This document shows positions 1-8,060 of a DNA stretch of 40,027 nucleotides, one piece after another. Every line of letters starts with the position of its first letter. The stretch's first letter is position 1. The stretch covers positions 129,659 through 169,685 of the forward strand of contig JAAUZM010000007.1 in assembly GCA_014804605.1 (NCBI GenBank), written 5' to 3'. The notes below the pieces were generated by a model. It worked only from the letters and a program-made list of their open reading frames with translations, was not told the DNA's origin and did not search any database. Both the position numbers and the translations under genes were made by a program. The stretch comes from Lachnospiraceae bacterium (lineage in GTDB: Bacteria; Bacillota; Clostridia; Lachnospirales; Lachnospiraceae).

Positions 1-1256
1 TTTTCATATTCCGGATTCATTTTCTCCACTGTTCTGACATCCGTGTCATTTAGTCTGTTGTCATCCTGCAATATATTCCTTTGTGCTGTGCTCTTATCTA
101 TGCCGACCGTCCGCTCCCGTTCTATCGCCTCGATTGCATTGGACAGTGCATTGTTCAGGATAATGCTTACGTCAAAAGCATTGATACCGCCAGTCTGCGG
201 ATAATGGAAGTCACACTCAAACCGAATTCCCTTATCTTCCATCTCCTTCTTCCGGCCGGACAGAATGATATCCGTCACCGGATTTCCGCTTGTCACATCT
301 AATGAGATGTTCTGCATTTCCCGTTTCAGCGTCCCAACATACTTCTCCGCCTGCTCATACTCTCCCGTACCATATAGCTGCTCCAGCGTCATGAGATGAT
401 TGCCCATGTCATGGCGCAGACTCCGCATATCACGATAAAGCCGCTCCACCTCGCCGATATGACTCTCCAGATCCTGCACCTGTCTTGAAAATACTTCCCG
501 CTGTTTGTCCTCCTCCCGCTCATTTTTCCATTGACGAAATACATAAGTCATCACAAAAATCGTCATAAAACAGATCACACTGTAAAGTAACATCAGCCAG
601 TCATGATAACCATAAATATCTAAAACGTATTTCCCCGAATCACGTTCGTAGATCTTTTCATAATGTTTAAGCACCTCATATGTGAACACTCCTGAAACCG
701 AGGGTACAAGCAGGATCAAAAGTTCTCTGCCCTTCATATCCTCCCGCCGTGCGCCATACGCCCACAGCATCAGCCTGACAGAACCTCCCAGAACTCCAAT
801 CGCCAGAAGTATATCAAGGGTGCACTGCACGAAATAGCTTCCAAGCCATACTATATTTTTACCATTCACCGATCCCAGCAGGGACTCCTCTATTTTATAT
901 TGCAATAAAAACAATTCATTTCCCACACTGGCCTGTATCAAAAAGCTCTGCCATCGCAGGCAGAAAAAAGTAACGGCCAGAAAAAATTTCTGCCCGACAT
1001 TTCCCCGATCAAACAGACCCATGACTACAAAAACGGACATTACAGACAATCCATAGGCAACCATTTCTGTCATATCGACCGGAATGATAATCAATATTTC
1101 CATGACCACCGCATATGTCGCGCCGCACAGCCATGCCGTCCTACGCTTTAGCAGGAACGGTCTCACCCATACCATATAATAAAATGATACGATCAAGGTA
1201 AGCAGCACGCTGTAAATATTACTGGCTATTTCAAAATACAGATCTATCCTGTCCAC
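1..1256 (-). CDS. LytTR-system sensor histidine kinase (GHKL type), 3' end cut by window edge
   Basis: Membrane sensor kinase that should phosphorylate the LytTR regulator encoded just before it. I translated it by hand: the frame stays open from a GTG at 1256 to base 1. The N-terminal half is a series of hydrophobic segments; the cytoplasmic part holds the phospho-acceptor box LRHDMGNHLMTL (near base 400) and an N-box-like stretch NNALSNAIEAIE (near base 150). The remaining ATP-binding motifs lie outside the window. The GTG directly follows the stop of the regulator gene (TAG then GTG), with AGGAG about 8 bases upstream inside that gene, so the two are translationally coupled. The arrangement resembles AgrC/AgrA-like peptide-sensing pairs, but no peptide gene is visible here, so the signal is unknown. 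Confidence 0.88.
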   Translation of the reverse strand, partial: MDRIDLYFEIASNIYSVLLTLIVSFYYMVWVRPFLLKRRTAWLCGATYAVVMEILIIIPVDMTEMVAYGLSVMSVFVVMGLFDRGNVGQKFFLAVTFFCLRWQSFLIQASVGNELFLLQYKIEESLLGSVNGKNIVWLGSYFVQCTLDILLAIGVLGGSVRLMLWAYGARREDMKGRELLILLVPSVSGVFTYEVLKHYEKIYERDSGKYVLDIYGYHDWLMLLYSVICFMTIFVMTYVFRQWKNEREEDKQREVFSRQVQDLESHIGEVERLYRDMRSLRHDMGNHLMTLEQLYGTGEYEQAEKYVGTLKREMQNISLDVTSGNPVTDIILSGRKKEMEDKGIRFECDFHYPQTGGINAFDVSIILNNALSNAIEAIERERTVGIDKSTAQRNILQDDNRLNDTDVRTVEKMNPEYE

Positions 1257-2096
1257 CTACCTGCTCCTTTTCCTGTTGATATACTGCATGTACCGCCGGA
1301 CAAACTCTGCGTATTGTTTTTTGGACACAAGCACCGACCCTTGCTCCAGCCAGATCGTTGTCGCATTGTACCTTTCCACATATTTCAAATTCACCAGATA
1401 TGCGCGGTGTGTCCGACAAAAATCCTCTCCCGTCTGTTCTGACAGTTCTGTCAGTTTCCCATAATATTCGATATCCCCGTCTGTTGTGTGCAGCATAACC
1501 TTGCGGTTAAATACTTCCGCATAAATAATATCCTCCAAAAGCACTCTCGTGGAAATGCCGCCCCTCTTCACAACAATCGCTACCGGGGTCTGCTCCTGTC
1601 CGTTCCGATACCTGTCTACACTCTCCCCGGTATTCTGTATCGGCCTGTCCGCACCGTCCGCCCCTGTCCGTATGCTGTCATCCATCCGCCGCAGCGCCGC
1701 AATCTCCTGCTGTCTCTCATGCTGCCGCAGCGCCTTACCTAATATCTCCTTCAATTTATCATCGCTAAAGGGTTTCACCAGATAGTGAAAAGCCCCCACG
1801 TCAAAAGCATCGTAAACATATTCTGACAGTGCTGTCACAAATATCAAAATTGTGTCCCCGTGCTGTTTACGCAGTTCTTCCGCGATCTCCATTCCGCTTT
1901 TCCCCGGCATCTGTATGTCCAAGAAAAGGATATCCGGCGCTTGTTCCCCACGAAGATCAAGTATTTCCTCACCCGAATTGCAACCGACGATCCGGCAGCT
2001 TACTTCCGCCTCCAGACACATCTTCTCAATCTTTCGCCGCAAGATTTCCTGCAATGCCCTGTCATCATCGCATACCATGATTGTTACAGTCTTCAT
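1257..2096 (-). CDS. LytTR-family response regulator
   Basis: Two-domain transcription factor of the AgrA/VirR type, 279 residues. Residues 1-125 form a receiver: acidic pocket VCDDD near residue 10, phospho-acceptor Asp in LFLDIQMPG, and the conserved Lys in YLVKPF. A linker of about 45 residues follows, then a LytTR DNA-binding domain (about 170-275) with typical LEDIIYAEVFNRKVMLHT and CRTHRAYLVNLKYV segments. It is first in an operon with the kinase at 1-1256. A TATAAT-like -10 lies at 2151-2156 on the same strand, without a convincing -35. Target genes cannot be deduced from the window. Confidence 0.93.
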   Translation of the reverse strand: MKTVTIMVCDDDRALQEILRRKIEKMCLEAEVSCRIVGCNSGEEILDLRGEQAPDILFLDIQMPGKSGMEIAEELRKQHGDTILIFVTALSEYVYDAFDVGAFHYLVKPFSDDKLKEILGKALRQHERQQEIAALRRMDDSIRTGADGADRPIQNTGESVDRYRNGQEQTPVAIVVKRGGISTRVLLEDIIYAEVFNRKVMLHTTDGDIEYYGKLTELSEQTGEDFCRTHRAYLVNLKYVERYNATTIWLEQGSVLVSKKQYAEFVRRYMQYINRKRSR

Positions 2097-2249
2097 TTCC
2101 TGTTTATTCCTTCCCGATATTCCGTCGGCACCGTGCCATGTCTACAGCTTATTATACATGAAATTTATATTTTACTCTTCTTTTCTCAGGGGAAATGTTG
2201 TGAATGGACTGATTTTTGATGTGAATAAGAGAATAGCTCTATGCATGAA

Positions 2250-2618
2250 TTAATCACGGCACAACCCACTCCACTCGCAATCCCCGCAAATCTCTTCTCT
2301 CCTGCCGGCATCAAGTATATTCTCCCGCACCAGATTCTCAAAATCTTTCCACCGCATCTCTACGCCCACCTCCAATCCGCAGTATGTAAGAACCTGACGG
2401 TCATAGCGCTTTGCCTTTTCTAAGCAGGTACTCTTTCCACTCTGATTATTCGGGCAGTGCACACATACATCATCCGCTTCTTTCAGAAGTATGACTTGGG
2501 GGTCTTCCTGAAGTTTCTCCTTCATCGCCCACATATTCTCCGTAAATTCTCCGCTGTAGCCTTTCCCTTTAAAAAAGGAAAAGCACATACCATGATGTGC
2601 TCTGATCCTGTATAACAT
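2250..2618 (-). CDS. DUF1284-family protein
   Basis: Small Cys-rich cytoplasmic protein (122 residues) of unknown function that I recognise as DUF1284-like: it opens with MLYRIRAHHGMCFSFFKGKGY and has Cys clusters CVHCPNN and CGDCEWSGLC, which suggest a metal or Fe-S site. An upstream in-frame ATG at 2666 would add 16 residues but has no ribosome site, whereas the ATG at 2618 has AAGGGAG 7-8 bases before it and matches the usual start of the family. It lies 78 bases downstream of bioY on the same strand and may share its transcript. The redox or metal role is inference. Confidence 0.8.
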   Translation of the reverse strand: MLYRIRAHHGMCFSFFKGKGYSGEFTENMWAMKEKLQEDPQVILLKEADDVCVHCPNNQSGKSTCLEKAKRYDRQVLTYCGLEVGVEMRWKDFENLVRENILDAGRREEICGDCEWSGLCRD

Positions 2619-2696
2619 ATATACTCCCTTCTTATCAGACAATACTTCCCGCTTACCTTTCACCATTTCGTCAAGCGTACCGTCTGAGAACCTCTT

Positions 2697-3302
2697 TTAA
2701 CATGTTTCTCCCATAATGCCGGCAAGCGGCTTACGCAAAGTGTTACTTAATATCAATGCCAATGCTATCTTGACCGCATCCGGAATGATATAAGGAAGCA
2801 CACACCAGCCGAGCACCGTCATCAGCCCTACCGCCCCGGTACTCCTCATATATACCAGCATAAACCATGCCGTGCCGAATGCGTAACAAACAACGAGTCC
2901 TATCACCATAGATACTGCCTGCACCCACATTTTCCTGCCAAACAGGCTCTCTATCAGCCACATAGTTAACGCCGTGAAGATAAATCCAATGATGTATCCG
3001 CCCGTATTCCGCAGAATAACTCCGAATCCTCCCGTAAATCCCGCAAAAACCGGAACACCGATCGCGCCTAACAGCACATATACGATCACCGACAACGTAC
3101 CGCGTTTTCCTCCGAGTATCGCCACTGAAAGAAATACCGCAAAAGTCTGTAATGTAAAAGGTATATCCATGGGGATGGATATCCATGAGCAGATGGTAAT
3201 CAGCACGGTAAACATACCGATATATGCCATATCATACGTCTTACCTCTTCCTCCTGCTCTCATCTGTGCATTCTGTGCCTGTGTGCTTACTCCTCTGCTC
3301 AT
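2697..3302 (-). CDS. bioY: Biotin transporter substrate-binding subunit BioY
   Basis: Integral membrane S-component of an ECF-type biotin importer, about 200 residues with six predicted membrane segments. Typical BioY features are the segment MDIPFTLQTFAVFLS, GGKRGTLSVIVYVLLGAIGVPVF and the Gly-rich GGFGVILRNTGGYIIGF. The ATG at 3302 is chosen because GGAGGAAGTT precedes it; a longer frame back to 3398 would begin inside the promoter and operator described next. No bioMN or ECF ATPase gene is nearby, so it either works alone or uses a shared ECF module. Control by BirA is likely from the operator upstream. Confidence 0.92.
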   Translation of the reverse strand: MSRGVSTQAQNAQMRAGGRGKTYDMAYIGMFTVLITICSWISIPMDIPFTLQTFAVFLSVAILGGKRGTLSVIVYVLLGAIGVPVFAGFTGGFGVILRNTGGYIIGFIFTALTMWLIESLFGRKMWVQAVSMVIGLVVCYAFGTAWFMLVYMRSTGAVGLMTVLGWCVLPYIIPDAVKIALALILSNTLRKPLAGIMGETC

Positions 3303-3345
3303 AACTTCCTCCAAATAATCTGATGATTCTGCTGTTGACGAAGCT

Positions 3346-3374
3346 ATCTTAGCATGCGGAGCACATGTTGTCAA
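3346..3374 (-). promoter_or_regulatory. bioY promoter (TTGACA-17-TAAGAT)
   Basis: On the minus strand a perfect -35 TTGACA (3369-3374), 17-base spacer and -10 TAAGAT (3346-3351) sit about 45 bases before the bioY start codon. The -35 lies within one half of the BirA-like dyad. Confidence 0.85.
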
Positions 3375-3398
3375 CCATATTTTCATTCCGGTTAACAA
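3368..3398. promoter_or_regulatory. BirA-type biotin operator
   Basis: Inverted repeat TTGTCAACC (3368-3376), 13-base spacer, GGTTAACAA (3390-3398), one mismatch from a perfect dyad. It matches the known BirA operator pattern of TTGTnAACC and GGTTnACAA half-sites, although the spacer is 1-3 bases shorter than the usual 14-16. Its overlap with the -35 of bioY predicts repression when biotin is plentiful. Confidence 0.78.
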
Positions 3399-3414
3399 CA
3401 GTCAGTATTCCTTA

Positions 3415-5148
3415 CTATATCTTCAATCTCCTGTATCTGTTAATACAAGCCATGATCTCCTGTTTCCTCGGTCTTGCAAGCTGAGCCGACACATCTCCAT
3501 GTTCAAAGAGACTCTCAAGCCCTTTACCGTTAAGCTGATCCTCCAGCATATCTCCAATCTGCCTTATGTCTTTCTTTCCATCCATCAGCTTAAGCTCTGC
3601 ATATTTCAGCACATAGGCAAGTGCCGCGGTCTGCTCCTGATCCTTAAGCTGCTCCAGATACCGCAGCTCCACACTCTCTTTCGCAAGGGACAGTTCGCTA
3701 GTTCCCATAGTCCTAATCTTGAGGCGATCTTCTTTTCTAAGCGCCATATCCGGTGACGGGCAACGGTGTCTGTTAAACTCAGGAAATATAACAGCCTCTT
3801 TACCCTCTACCGCTCTGCTCCCTGCTGATTTGTCCTCGGCCGCTTTATCATAAGCCTCCGCCGCCTGTTTCGCCCGCTCGGTAATATCGATGGGCACATA
3901 CTCCTTCATCTGAATGATCGTATCCGCCATATGGAAAAAGGCACCGGAACTTCCCGCCACAATAACGGAAGATACGCCTAAATCTTCATACATGCCCCGC
4001 ACCCTGTTTATAAAGGGTGTGATCGGCTCCTCGCCGGGCGTGATCACCTGCGCCATCAACTGATCCCGCACCATGAAATTCGTTGCCGATGTATCTTCAT
4101 CAATCAGGATTAGCTCGCTGCCGCTCTCCAATGCCTCCATCAGATTAGCCGCCTGCGAAGTACTGCCGCTGGCATCCTCCGTGGAGAAATGCACCGTATC
4201 TTTCTTGTTCGGCAGATTCTTGATAAAAGGAGATATGTCTACCCCTGTGATACTCCGCCCGTCCTCGGCACGCAGCTTAAATGCCGTATTGTCCGTGATC
4301 ACAAACTCTCTGCCATCCCCCGCTATATGGTTATATACTCCATTCTGCAATGCCTGTAGGATCGTGGACTTACCGTGATAACCACCGCCCACGAACAATG
4401 TGATTCCCTTAGGGATACCCATACCCATAATCTCTCCCCTGTGAGGAAGGTTTAAAACGACTTTCAAACTCTCCGGTGATAGGAAGGTTACCGCTCCTTT
4501 CATCGGTTTTTCCGATACTCCGCTTTCCCTCGGAAGCACGGACCCATCCGCAACGAATGCACAGAGCCCTTGCTCGGAAAGACACTGTCTGATATACTGT
4601 TGATCCTCACACAGCCAAATCGCCTGCTTTAACTTCTCTTTGTCGATGTTTGCATAGTAAAGACTCTTCCTCACGCATTCGGGCAGAATATCAAAAAGCA
4701 TCTTCTCCAACTCTCTGGCATTGATCGTCCGCCCGTTAGCAGGAAATCCCGCCTCAAACCGCAGCCGCACATCTCCCGCTTCCACACGCATCGCAGTGCG
4801 CTCCAACACCTGCTGGCCACAACGGGAAACCGTCATCAGTCCGCTCTTGCCGGAACCTTTTGCTTGAAAGCTGCCGCCTGACACCCATCTGCCGAACAGC
4901 CTCGTGAGATGATCCTGCAATGTAATCCTCTTAGCATGGGTATCATAATAGTCTGCCGGAAATCCCGCCTTTTCTCTTCTCACGATCACCGAGAGTCTGG
5001 ACGGTGCGGCGAAGGGATCGCCCTGTACATGGTCGATGGAAAGCACATAATCACCGAAATTGTACTGTCCCTTTAACTCCTTGTAAGCCGGATAGCCTCT
5101 ATGGTCAATGTTTCTTAATTTGCTTCTTAATTCTGTCGCCGTGTTCAT
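3415..5148 (-). CDS. Predicted ABC-class ATPase (COG3044 family)
   Basis: Soluble 577-residue ATPase of the 'predicted ATPase of the ABC class' family, whose cellular role is not known. The Walker A loop is GGGYHGKST near residue 252 and Walker B is LILIDEDTSATNF near 343, with the Asp-Glu-Asp typical of this family. There are no membrane segments, so it is not a transporter subunit by itself. ATG at 5148 has AGGAG about 13 bases upstream. It is transcribed alone from the promoter at 5183-5211; the convergent end of bioY's promoter region lies 13 bases beyond its stop. Confidence is high for the family, none for a substrate. Confidence 0.9.
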   Translation of the reverse strand: MNTATELRSKLRNIDHRGYPAYKELKGQYNFGDYVLSIDHVQGDPFAAPSRLSVIVRREKAGFPADYYDTHAKRITLQDHLTRLFGRWVSGGSFQAKGSGKSGLMTVSRCGQQVLERTAMRVEAGDVRLRFEAGFPANGRTINARELEKMLFDILPECVRKSLYYANIDKEKLKQAIWLCEDQQYIRQCLSEQGLCAFVADGSVLPRESGVSEKPMKGAVTFLSPESLKVVLNLPHRGEIMGMGIPKGITLFVGGGYHGKSTILQALQNGVYNHIAGDGREFVITDNTAFKLRAEDGRSITGVDISPFIKNLPNKKDTVHFSTEDASGSTSQAANLMEALESGSELILIDEDTSATNFMVRDQLMAQVITPGEEPITPFINRVRGMYEDLGVSSVIVAGSSGAFFHMADTIIQMKEYVPIDITERAKQAAEAYDKAAEDKSAGSRAVEGKEAVIFPEFNRHRCPSPDMALRKEDRLKIRTMGTSELSLAKESVELRYLEQLKDQEQTAALAYVLKYAELKLMDGKKDIRQIGDMLEDQLNGKGLESLFEHGDVSAQLARPRKQEIMACINRYRRLKI

Positions 5149-5182
5149 AATCTGCTAATCTCCTTCTCTGAATCTGTCCTCT

Positions 5183-5211
5183 ATCTTAGCACATTTCCCG
5201 CTCTTCTACAA
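5183..5211 (-). promoter_or_regulatory. Promoter of the COG3044 ATPase gene
   Basis: Minus-strand TTGTAG (5206-5211), 17-base spacer, TAAGAT (5183-5188), 35 bases before the start codon. Two direct copies of TTCGTAAC (5212-5219 and 5233-5240 on the plus strand, 21 bases apart, i.e. two helix turns) abut the -35 and may be a regulator site. Confidence 0.7.
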
Positions 5212-5385
5212 TTCGTAACACAGAAATCACATTTCGTAACCTCCCCCTAAAACATGCAGATAGCATTGACGAAAAATATATCAGCAAGGCAGCATGATAT
5301 ATCATAAGCCGCCCACCGTCGCCGGACACAGGCTATCAATGTTTGCCGCAAGCAGCTTCACAATGAAACATACAGGGAAGTGAGG

Positions 5386-6243
5386 ATGAATATGAGCATA
5401 ACAAATACTACTATCATCAAACAGCCGACTACGATATATGAAACCTCTGCGAAAAGTTCCACGAAGAAAACGCAGTCTTCCGATGCGCAGACCACTAACT
5501 CTTTCAAAGACTCTCTGAGTGAAAGCGTTGTCAAGGAATATAAAAGAAGACATCCCGACCGCGCCGCCCATGTTGACAAACAGGTGCGGGCCGGAAAGGC
5601 CGTGAAAGAAAGAAACGGTGTCTCAGACCTGTCCACCGAAGATATGACCATGGAAGAATATCAGGCTTATTTCTATGCCCTGCTTGATACGATTCCCTAC
5701 GATTTCACGAGAGTCAATGATACGACCATCATTACCATCTCAGATAAGGGCTGGGAGCAGATGCGCAAAGACCCTGACTATGAGGCATGGATTCTCGGAT
5801 ATTTCGTGGAAGACCGCTCGGTACGCAACCCCTTCTTCGGCTGGGGTAATGATGCCGGAAGTATGATCACCGAACATTTCGGTGCTTCCATTGAAGAGCA
5901 TCACGGCGAGGGAATCAGCAAAGCAGCGTTAAAAGGGAATTCCGACAAGGATGACGACGAAGAAGACTGGTGGATCAAGCGCCATAAGAGAATGAAGAAA
6001 CTGATGAAGGAACAGGTAGACAGGGCTATAAAAAGAGACGCCGCCCAGAAAGCTGCCGCACGGGAAGAATATACGCGCCAGCAATACTTAAGCATCGCAA
6101 GGCAGCACAGCTTCCTCACATCAGATGGCAAAGCCGTTCCGACAGTGCCGAACCCGGAAGGCATCTCCGCCGCCATGGCGGCTGCTGCCTATATCAATAC
6201 GCTGGACATATTCGGAAGCGTAATCGCCGGAAATGTCAATTAA
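5386..6243 (+). CDS. Unrecognised hydrophilic protein with coiled, charged C-terminal half
   Basis: A 286-residue soluble protein that I cannot assign. The N-terminal 45 residues are Ser/Thr-rich and low in complexity. The centre (about 85-150) is a compact segment with MEEYQAYFYALLDTIPYDFTR and WEQMRKDPDYEAWILGYF. A very acidic stretch DKDDDEEDW is followed by a basic helix IKRHKRMKKLMKEQVDRAIKR, and the end is Ala-rich. Possible starts are GTG 5380, ATG 5386 and ATG 5392; AGGGA and GTGAGG precede them, so the start is uncertain by a few residues. It is a single-gene unit closed by a strong terminator. No signal peptide or membrane segment is visible. Confidence 0.8.
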   Translation: MNMSITNTTIIKQPTTIYETSAKSSTKKTQSSDAQTTNSFKDSLSESVVKEYKRRHPDRAAHVDKQVRAGKAVKERNGVSDLSTEDMTMEEYQAYFYALLDTIPYDFTRVNDTTIITISDKGWEQMRKDPDYEAWILGYFVEDRSVRNPFFGWGNDAGSMITEHFGASIEEHHGEGISKAALKGNSDKDDDEEDWWIKRHKRMKKLMKEQVDRAIKRDAAQKAAAREEYTRQQYLSIARQHSFLTSDGKAVPTVPNPEGISAAMAAAAYINTLDIFGSVIAGNVN

Positions 6244-6249
6244 TCACAT

Positions 6250-6298
6250 GAGGTCATGCGGCATGGATTTCAATATCCTCCGCATGACCTCTTTTTCT
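6250..6298 (+). terminator. Intrinsic terminator after the 286-residue gene
   Basis: Perfect 12-base arms GAGGTCATGCGG (6250-6261) and CCGCATGACCTC (6280-6291), 18-base loop, then TTTTT. Confidence 0.93.
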
Positions 6299-6412
6299 CT
6301 ACCATCATGTCAGACTTTTTTAAATGGAAATTGTGAACATGGGCAGACACACCATAGCAATCAGAAACAAAATTAACTTCCGGTTGCTTTTTTTATGAAT
6401 GCACTCAGAGAT

Positions 6413-7738
6413 TTATTCTTCTGCCTCACACGCCTCCAATGCCCAAATGTCCTTATTGCGCCTGAAATACAGACACACACCGATTCCCGCAAAGGCGATC
6501 ACGAAGAACAAAAATGCCGCACCGCTTCCTTTGCCGCTGCCAAACATCTTCGTCAGCATACTACCCTCACGCTGCATGGACATGATCGGCTCAAACACCT
6601 GATCCACCAGCAGTCCGCCGAGAAAATACCCGACCGGTATGGTAAAAAACTGCAGCGAATTTCTCACGGAATATACCCGTCCCTGCATCTGCTCCGGCAC
6701 GTGCAGTCTCATGATGGCATCCAAATTCGTACTCATAAGCGGTATGGCGATCCATCCGAGGAATCCGCCGATACACCAGACAATCGGCGTTCTACCGAAG
6801 GCAAGCAGGAAATTCTCCGTGCTCATGGAGAACAACAGACAGTTACAGATCACCCGCACCCTGCTCTTAGGCGTCTTCACAAAAGATGCAACCACACTTC
6901 CCACGAAGGTCGTCACGCCGATCACCGCATTCACCAGTCCGAGCGTTTTCTCACTGCCGCCGTTTCTCGACAGCATCATCGCCGGAAAAGTGGCATCGTA
7001 GATAGATGCCACCAGATTGATCGCCGCAAGAAACATAATCAATCCGAAAATTCCCCGTTCCTCGCGCAAATACATAAGACCCTTTTTCGCAGATGTCAGC
7101 AGTTTCTCCTGATCCTCGCCTGCTTCCTCATTTTCCGGAATCCGTATTCCGAACGCCAGCGCAATAAACGCCACCCCGAACGTAAACAGGTCAAACGCCA
7201 CAACTGCATTCATTCCGGCAATTCCCAAAACCGCCGTAGCGATGATCGGCGTCAGAATGGAATTTAAAGACCTAGCAAAATATCCCAGCCCGCCTACGCG
7301 CTGATAATATTTCTTAGGCAGCACACGTGTAGTCGCCACCTCGGAAGCCGGCTGCTGCACCGTATTCATAATGCCGTTTACGCCGTTAATCAGATACAGA
7401 TGCCATATCTTAAGCGCGTCATTACGCAGTAAAATCAGCATAACCACAGTTGTCACTGCCGCCAGCGTATCACACACCAGTATGGTTTTCTTCTTATTCC
7501 ACTTGTCACTCAAGGCTCCCGCAAAAATGCTGAGCAGCACATAGGGCGCATAGGAGCTTACCATCAATAGCGCCGTCATAAGCGCCGACCCCTTCTGCGT
7601 ATAGGACCAGATGACCAGCGCATAGCTCGTCATCGCACTTCCAAGCCCGGAAAAGGACTGGGTGCTCCACAGCAGCAGATAGGTTTTCATCTCCCCCAGA
7701 GTATGGAAAAATTCTTTGTTTTTAATTATGTTTTTCAT
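6413..7738 (-). CDS. MFS drug-efflux-type transporter
   Basis: Twelve-segment major facilitator of 441 residues, related by eye to the MefA/macrolide-efflux branch: N-terminal TYLLLWSTQSFSGLGSAMTSY, loop 2-3 motif GALSDKWNKKKTILVCD (GxxxDrxgRR-like), and a central LPKKYYQRVGGLGYFARSL. It probably exports a hydrophobic drug by proton antiport; the substrate is unknown. The ATG at 7738 has AAGGAGC seven bases upstream. The start region sits at the end of a 320-base structured leader whose repeats can hide the ribosome site (see 7739-8059), suggesting induction by translation stalling. It is monocistronic. Confidence 0.88.
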   Translation of the reverse strand: MKNIIKNKEFFHTLGEMKTYLLLWSTQSFSGLGSAMTSYALVIWSYTQKGSALMTALLMVSSYAPYVLLSIFAGALSDKWNKKKTILVCDTLAAVTTVVMLILLRNDALKIWHLYLINGVNGIMNTVQQPASEVATTRVLPKKYYQRVGGLGYFARSLNSILTPIIATAVLGIAGMNAVVAFDLFTFGVAFIALAFGIRIPENEEAGEDQEKLLTSAKKGLMYLREERGIFGLIMFLAAINLVASIYDATFPAMMLSRNGGSEKTLGLVNAVIGVTTFVGSVVASFVKTPKSRVRVICNCLLFSMSTENFLLAFGRTPIVWCIGGFLGWIAIPLMSTNLDAIMRLHVPEQMQGRVYSVRNSLQFFTIPVGYFLGGLLVDQVFEPIMSMQREGSMLTKMFGSGKGSGAAFLFFVIAFAGIGVCLYFRRNKDIWALEACEAEE

Positions 7739-7868
7739 AGACTTTGCTCCTTATCACTGTTTTCATTGCCGCAGATCTCAGTGGTTCAACTTAGCAGCAA
7801 TTCATTTACTGTTTCTCAATTCGCAAAGTCCAAGAGCAGTTATTCTACTCCATGCAATCACTGCCCGT

Positions 7869-7904
7869 TCAGACTTTGCATGGAGCTGTTGCAATGCATA
7901 ACAT
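7869..7904 (-). CDS. Possible 11-residue leader peptide
   Basis: Reads MLCIATAPCKV then TGA. AGGA lies six bases before the ATG, and a stronger AAGGAGG 12 bases before. Its last codons form one arm of both competing hairpins in the leader, so a ribosome stalled on it would change which arms can pair. It does not carry a stalling motif I know (such as IFVI or RLR), so the inducing drug cannot be guessed. Confidence 0.5.
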   Translation of the reverse strand: MLCIATAPCKV

Positions 7905-7989
7905 CGTTTTCCTATGCCTCCTTTTCCAGCTTATCACCCTGAATTACTCTCACAGCCCACGGAGAATGCATGCTCTTCGCATTCTCCCA

Positions 7990-8047
7990 GACATGACTTA
8001 GTTATACTTAGGCGGCGTTCTTTGACGCCTTAGTATAACTTCATGTC
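7990..8047. repeat. Long imperfect inverted repeat
   Basis: Arms GACATGACTTAGTTATACTTA and its near complement TAGTATAACTTCATGTC flank a GGCG...CGCC core. There is no T-run on the minus strand and only a weak one on the plus strand, so it is not a clear terminator. It may combine the end of the NADAR operon with control of the MFS promoter. Confidence 0.65.
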
Positions 8048-8059
8048 TTATTTTAGCAA
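8032..8059 (-). promoter_or_regulatory. Probable promoter of the MFS leader
   Basis: Minus-strand TTGCTA (8054-8059), 16-base spacer, TATACT (8032-8037), directly after the stop of the NADAR gene. The -10 lies in one arm of the 7990-8047 dyad, so the dyad may also be an operator. Confidence 0.5.
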
Positions 8060-8060
8060 A

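Larger units (their letters stand above)
7739..8059 (-). promoter_or_regulatory. Structured 5' leader of the MFS gene (possible attenuator)
   Basis: This stretch holds no other gene. On the minus strand it contains, in order: a promoter, a long imperfect dyad (7990-8047), a 9-base-arm hairpin (7961-7969 with 7979-7987), a small ORF (7869-7904), a hairpin with 10-base arms (7876-7885 with 7848-7857), and three related arms: AGACTTTGC (plus strand) at 7871-7879 and again at 7739-7747, with GCAAAGTC at 7823-7830 able to pair with either. The last copy overlaps the ribosome site and start codon of the MFS gene. Mutually exclusive pairing of this type is the layout of drug-inducible attenuators such as those of erm, cat and msr/mef genes. 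Confidence 0.6.

Noticed and set aside
6395-7267. 290-codon open frame on the plus strand opposite the MFS gene
   Set aside because: It is His/Arg/Gln-rich with no domain or ribosome site and mirrors the membrane-protein codons of the MFS gene on the other strand.
7990-8047. Long dyad considered as a rho-independent terminator of the NADAR operon
   Set aside because: No T-run follows on the minus strand; kept as a repeat with possible operator function.
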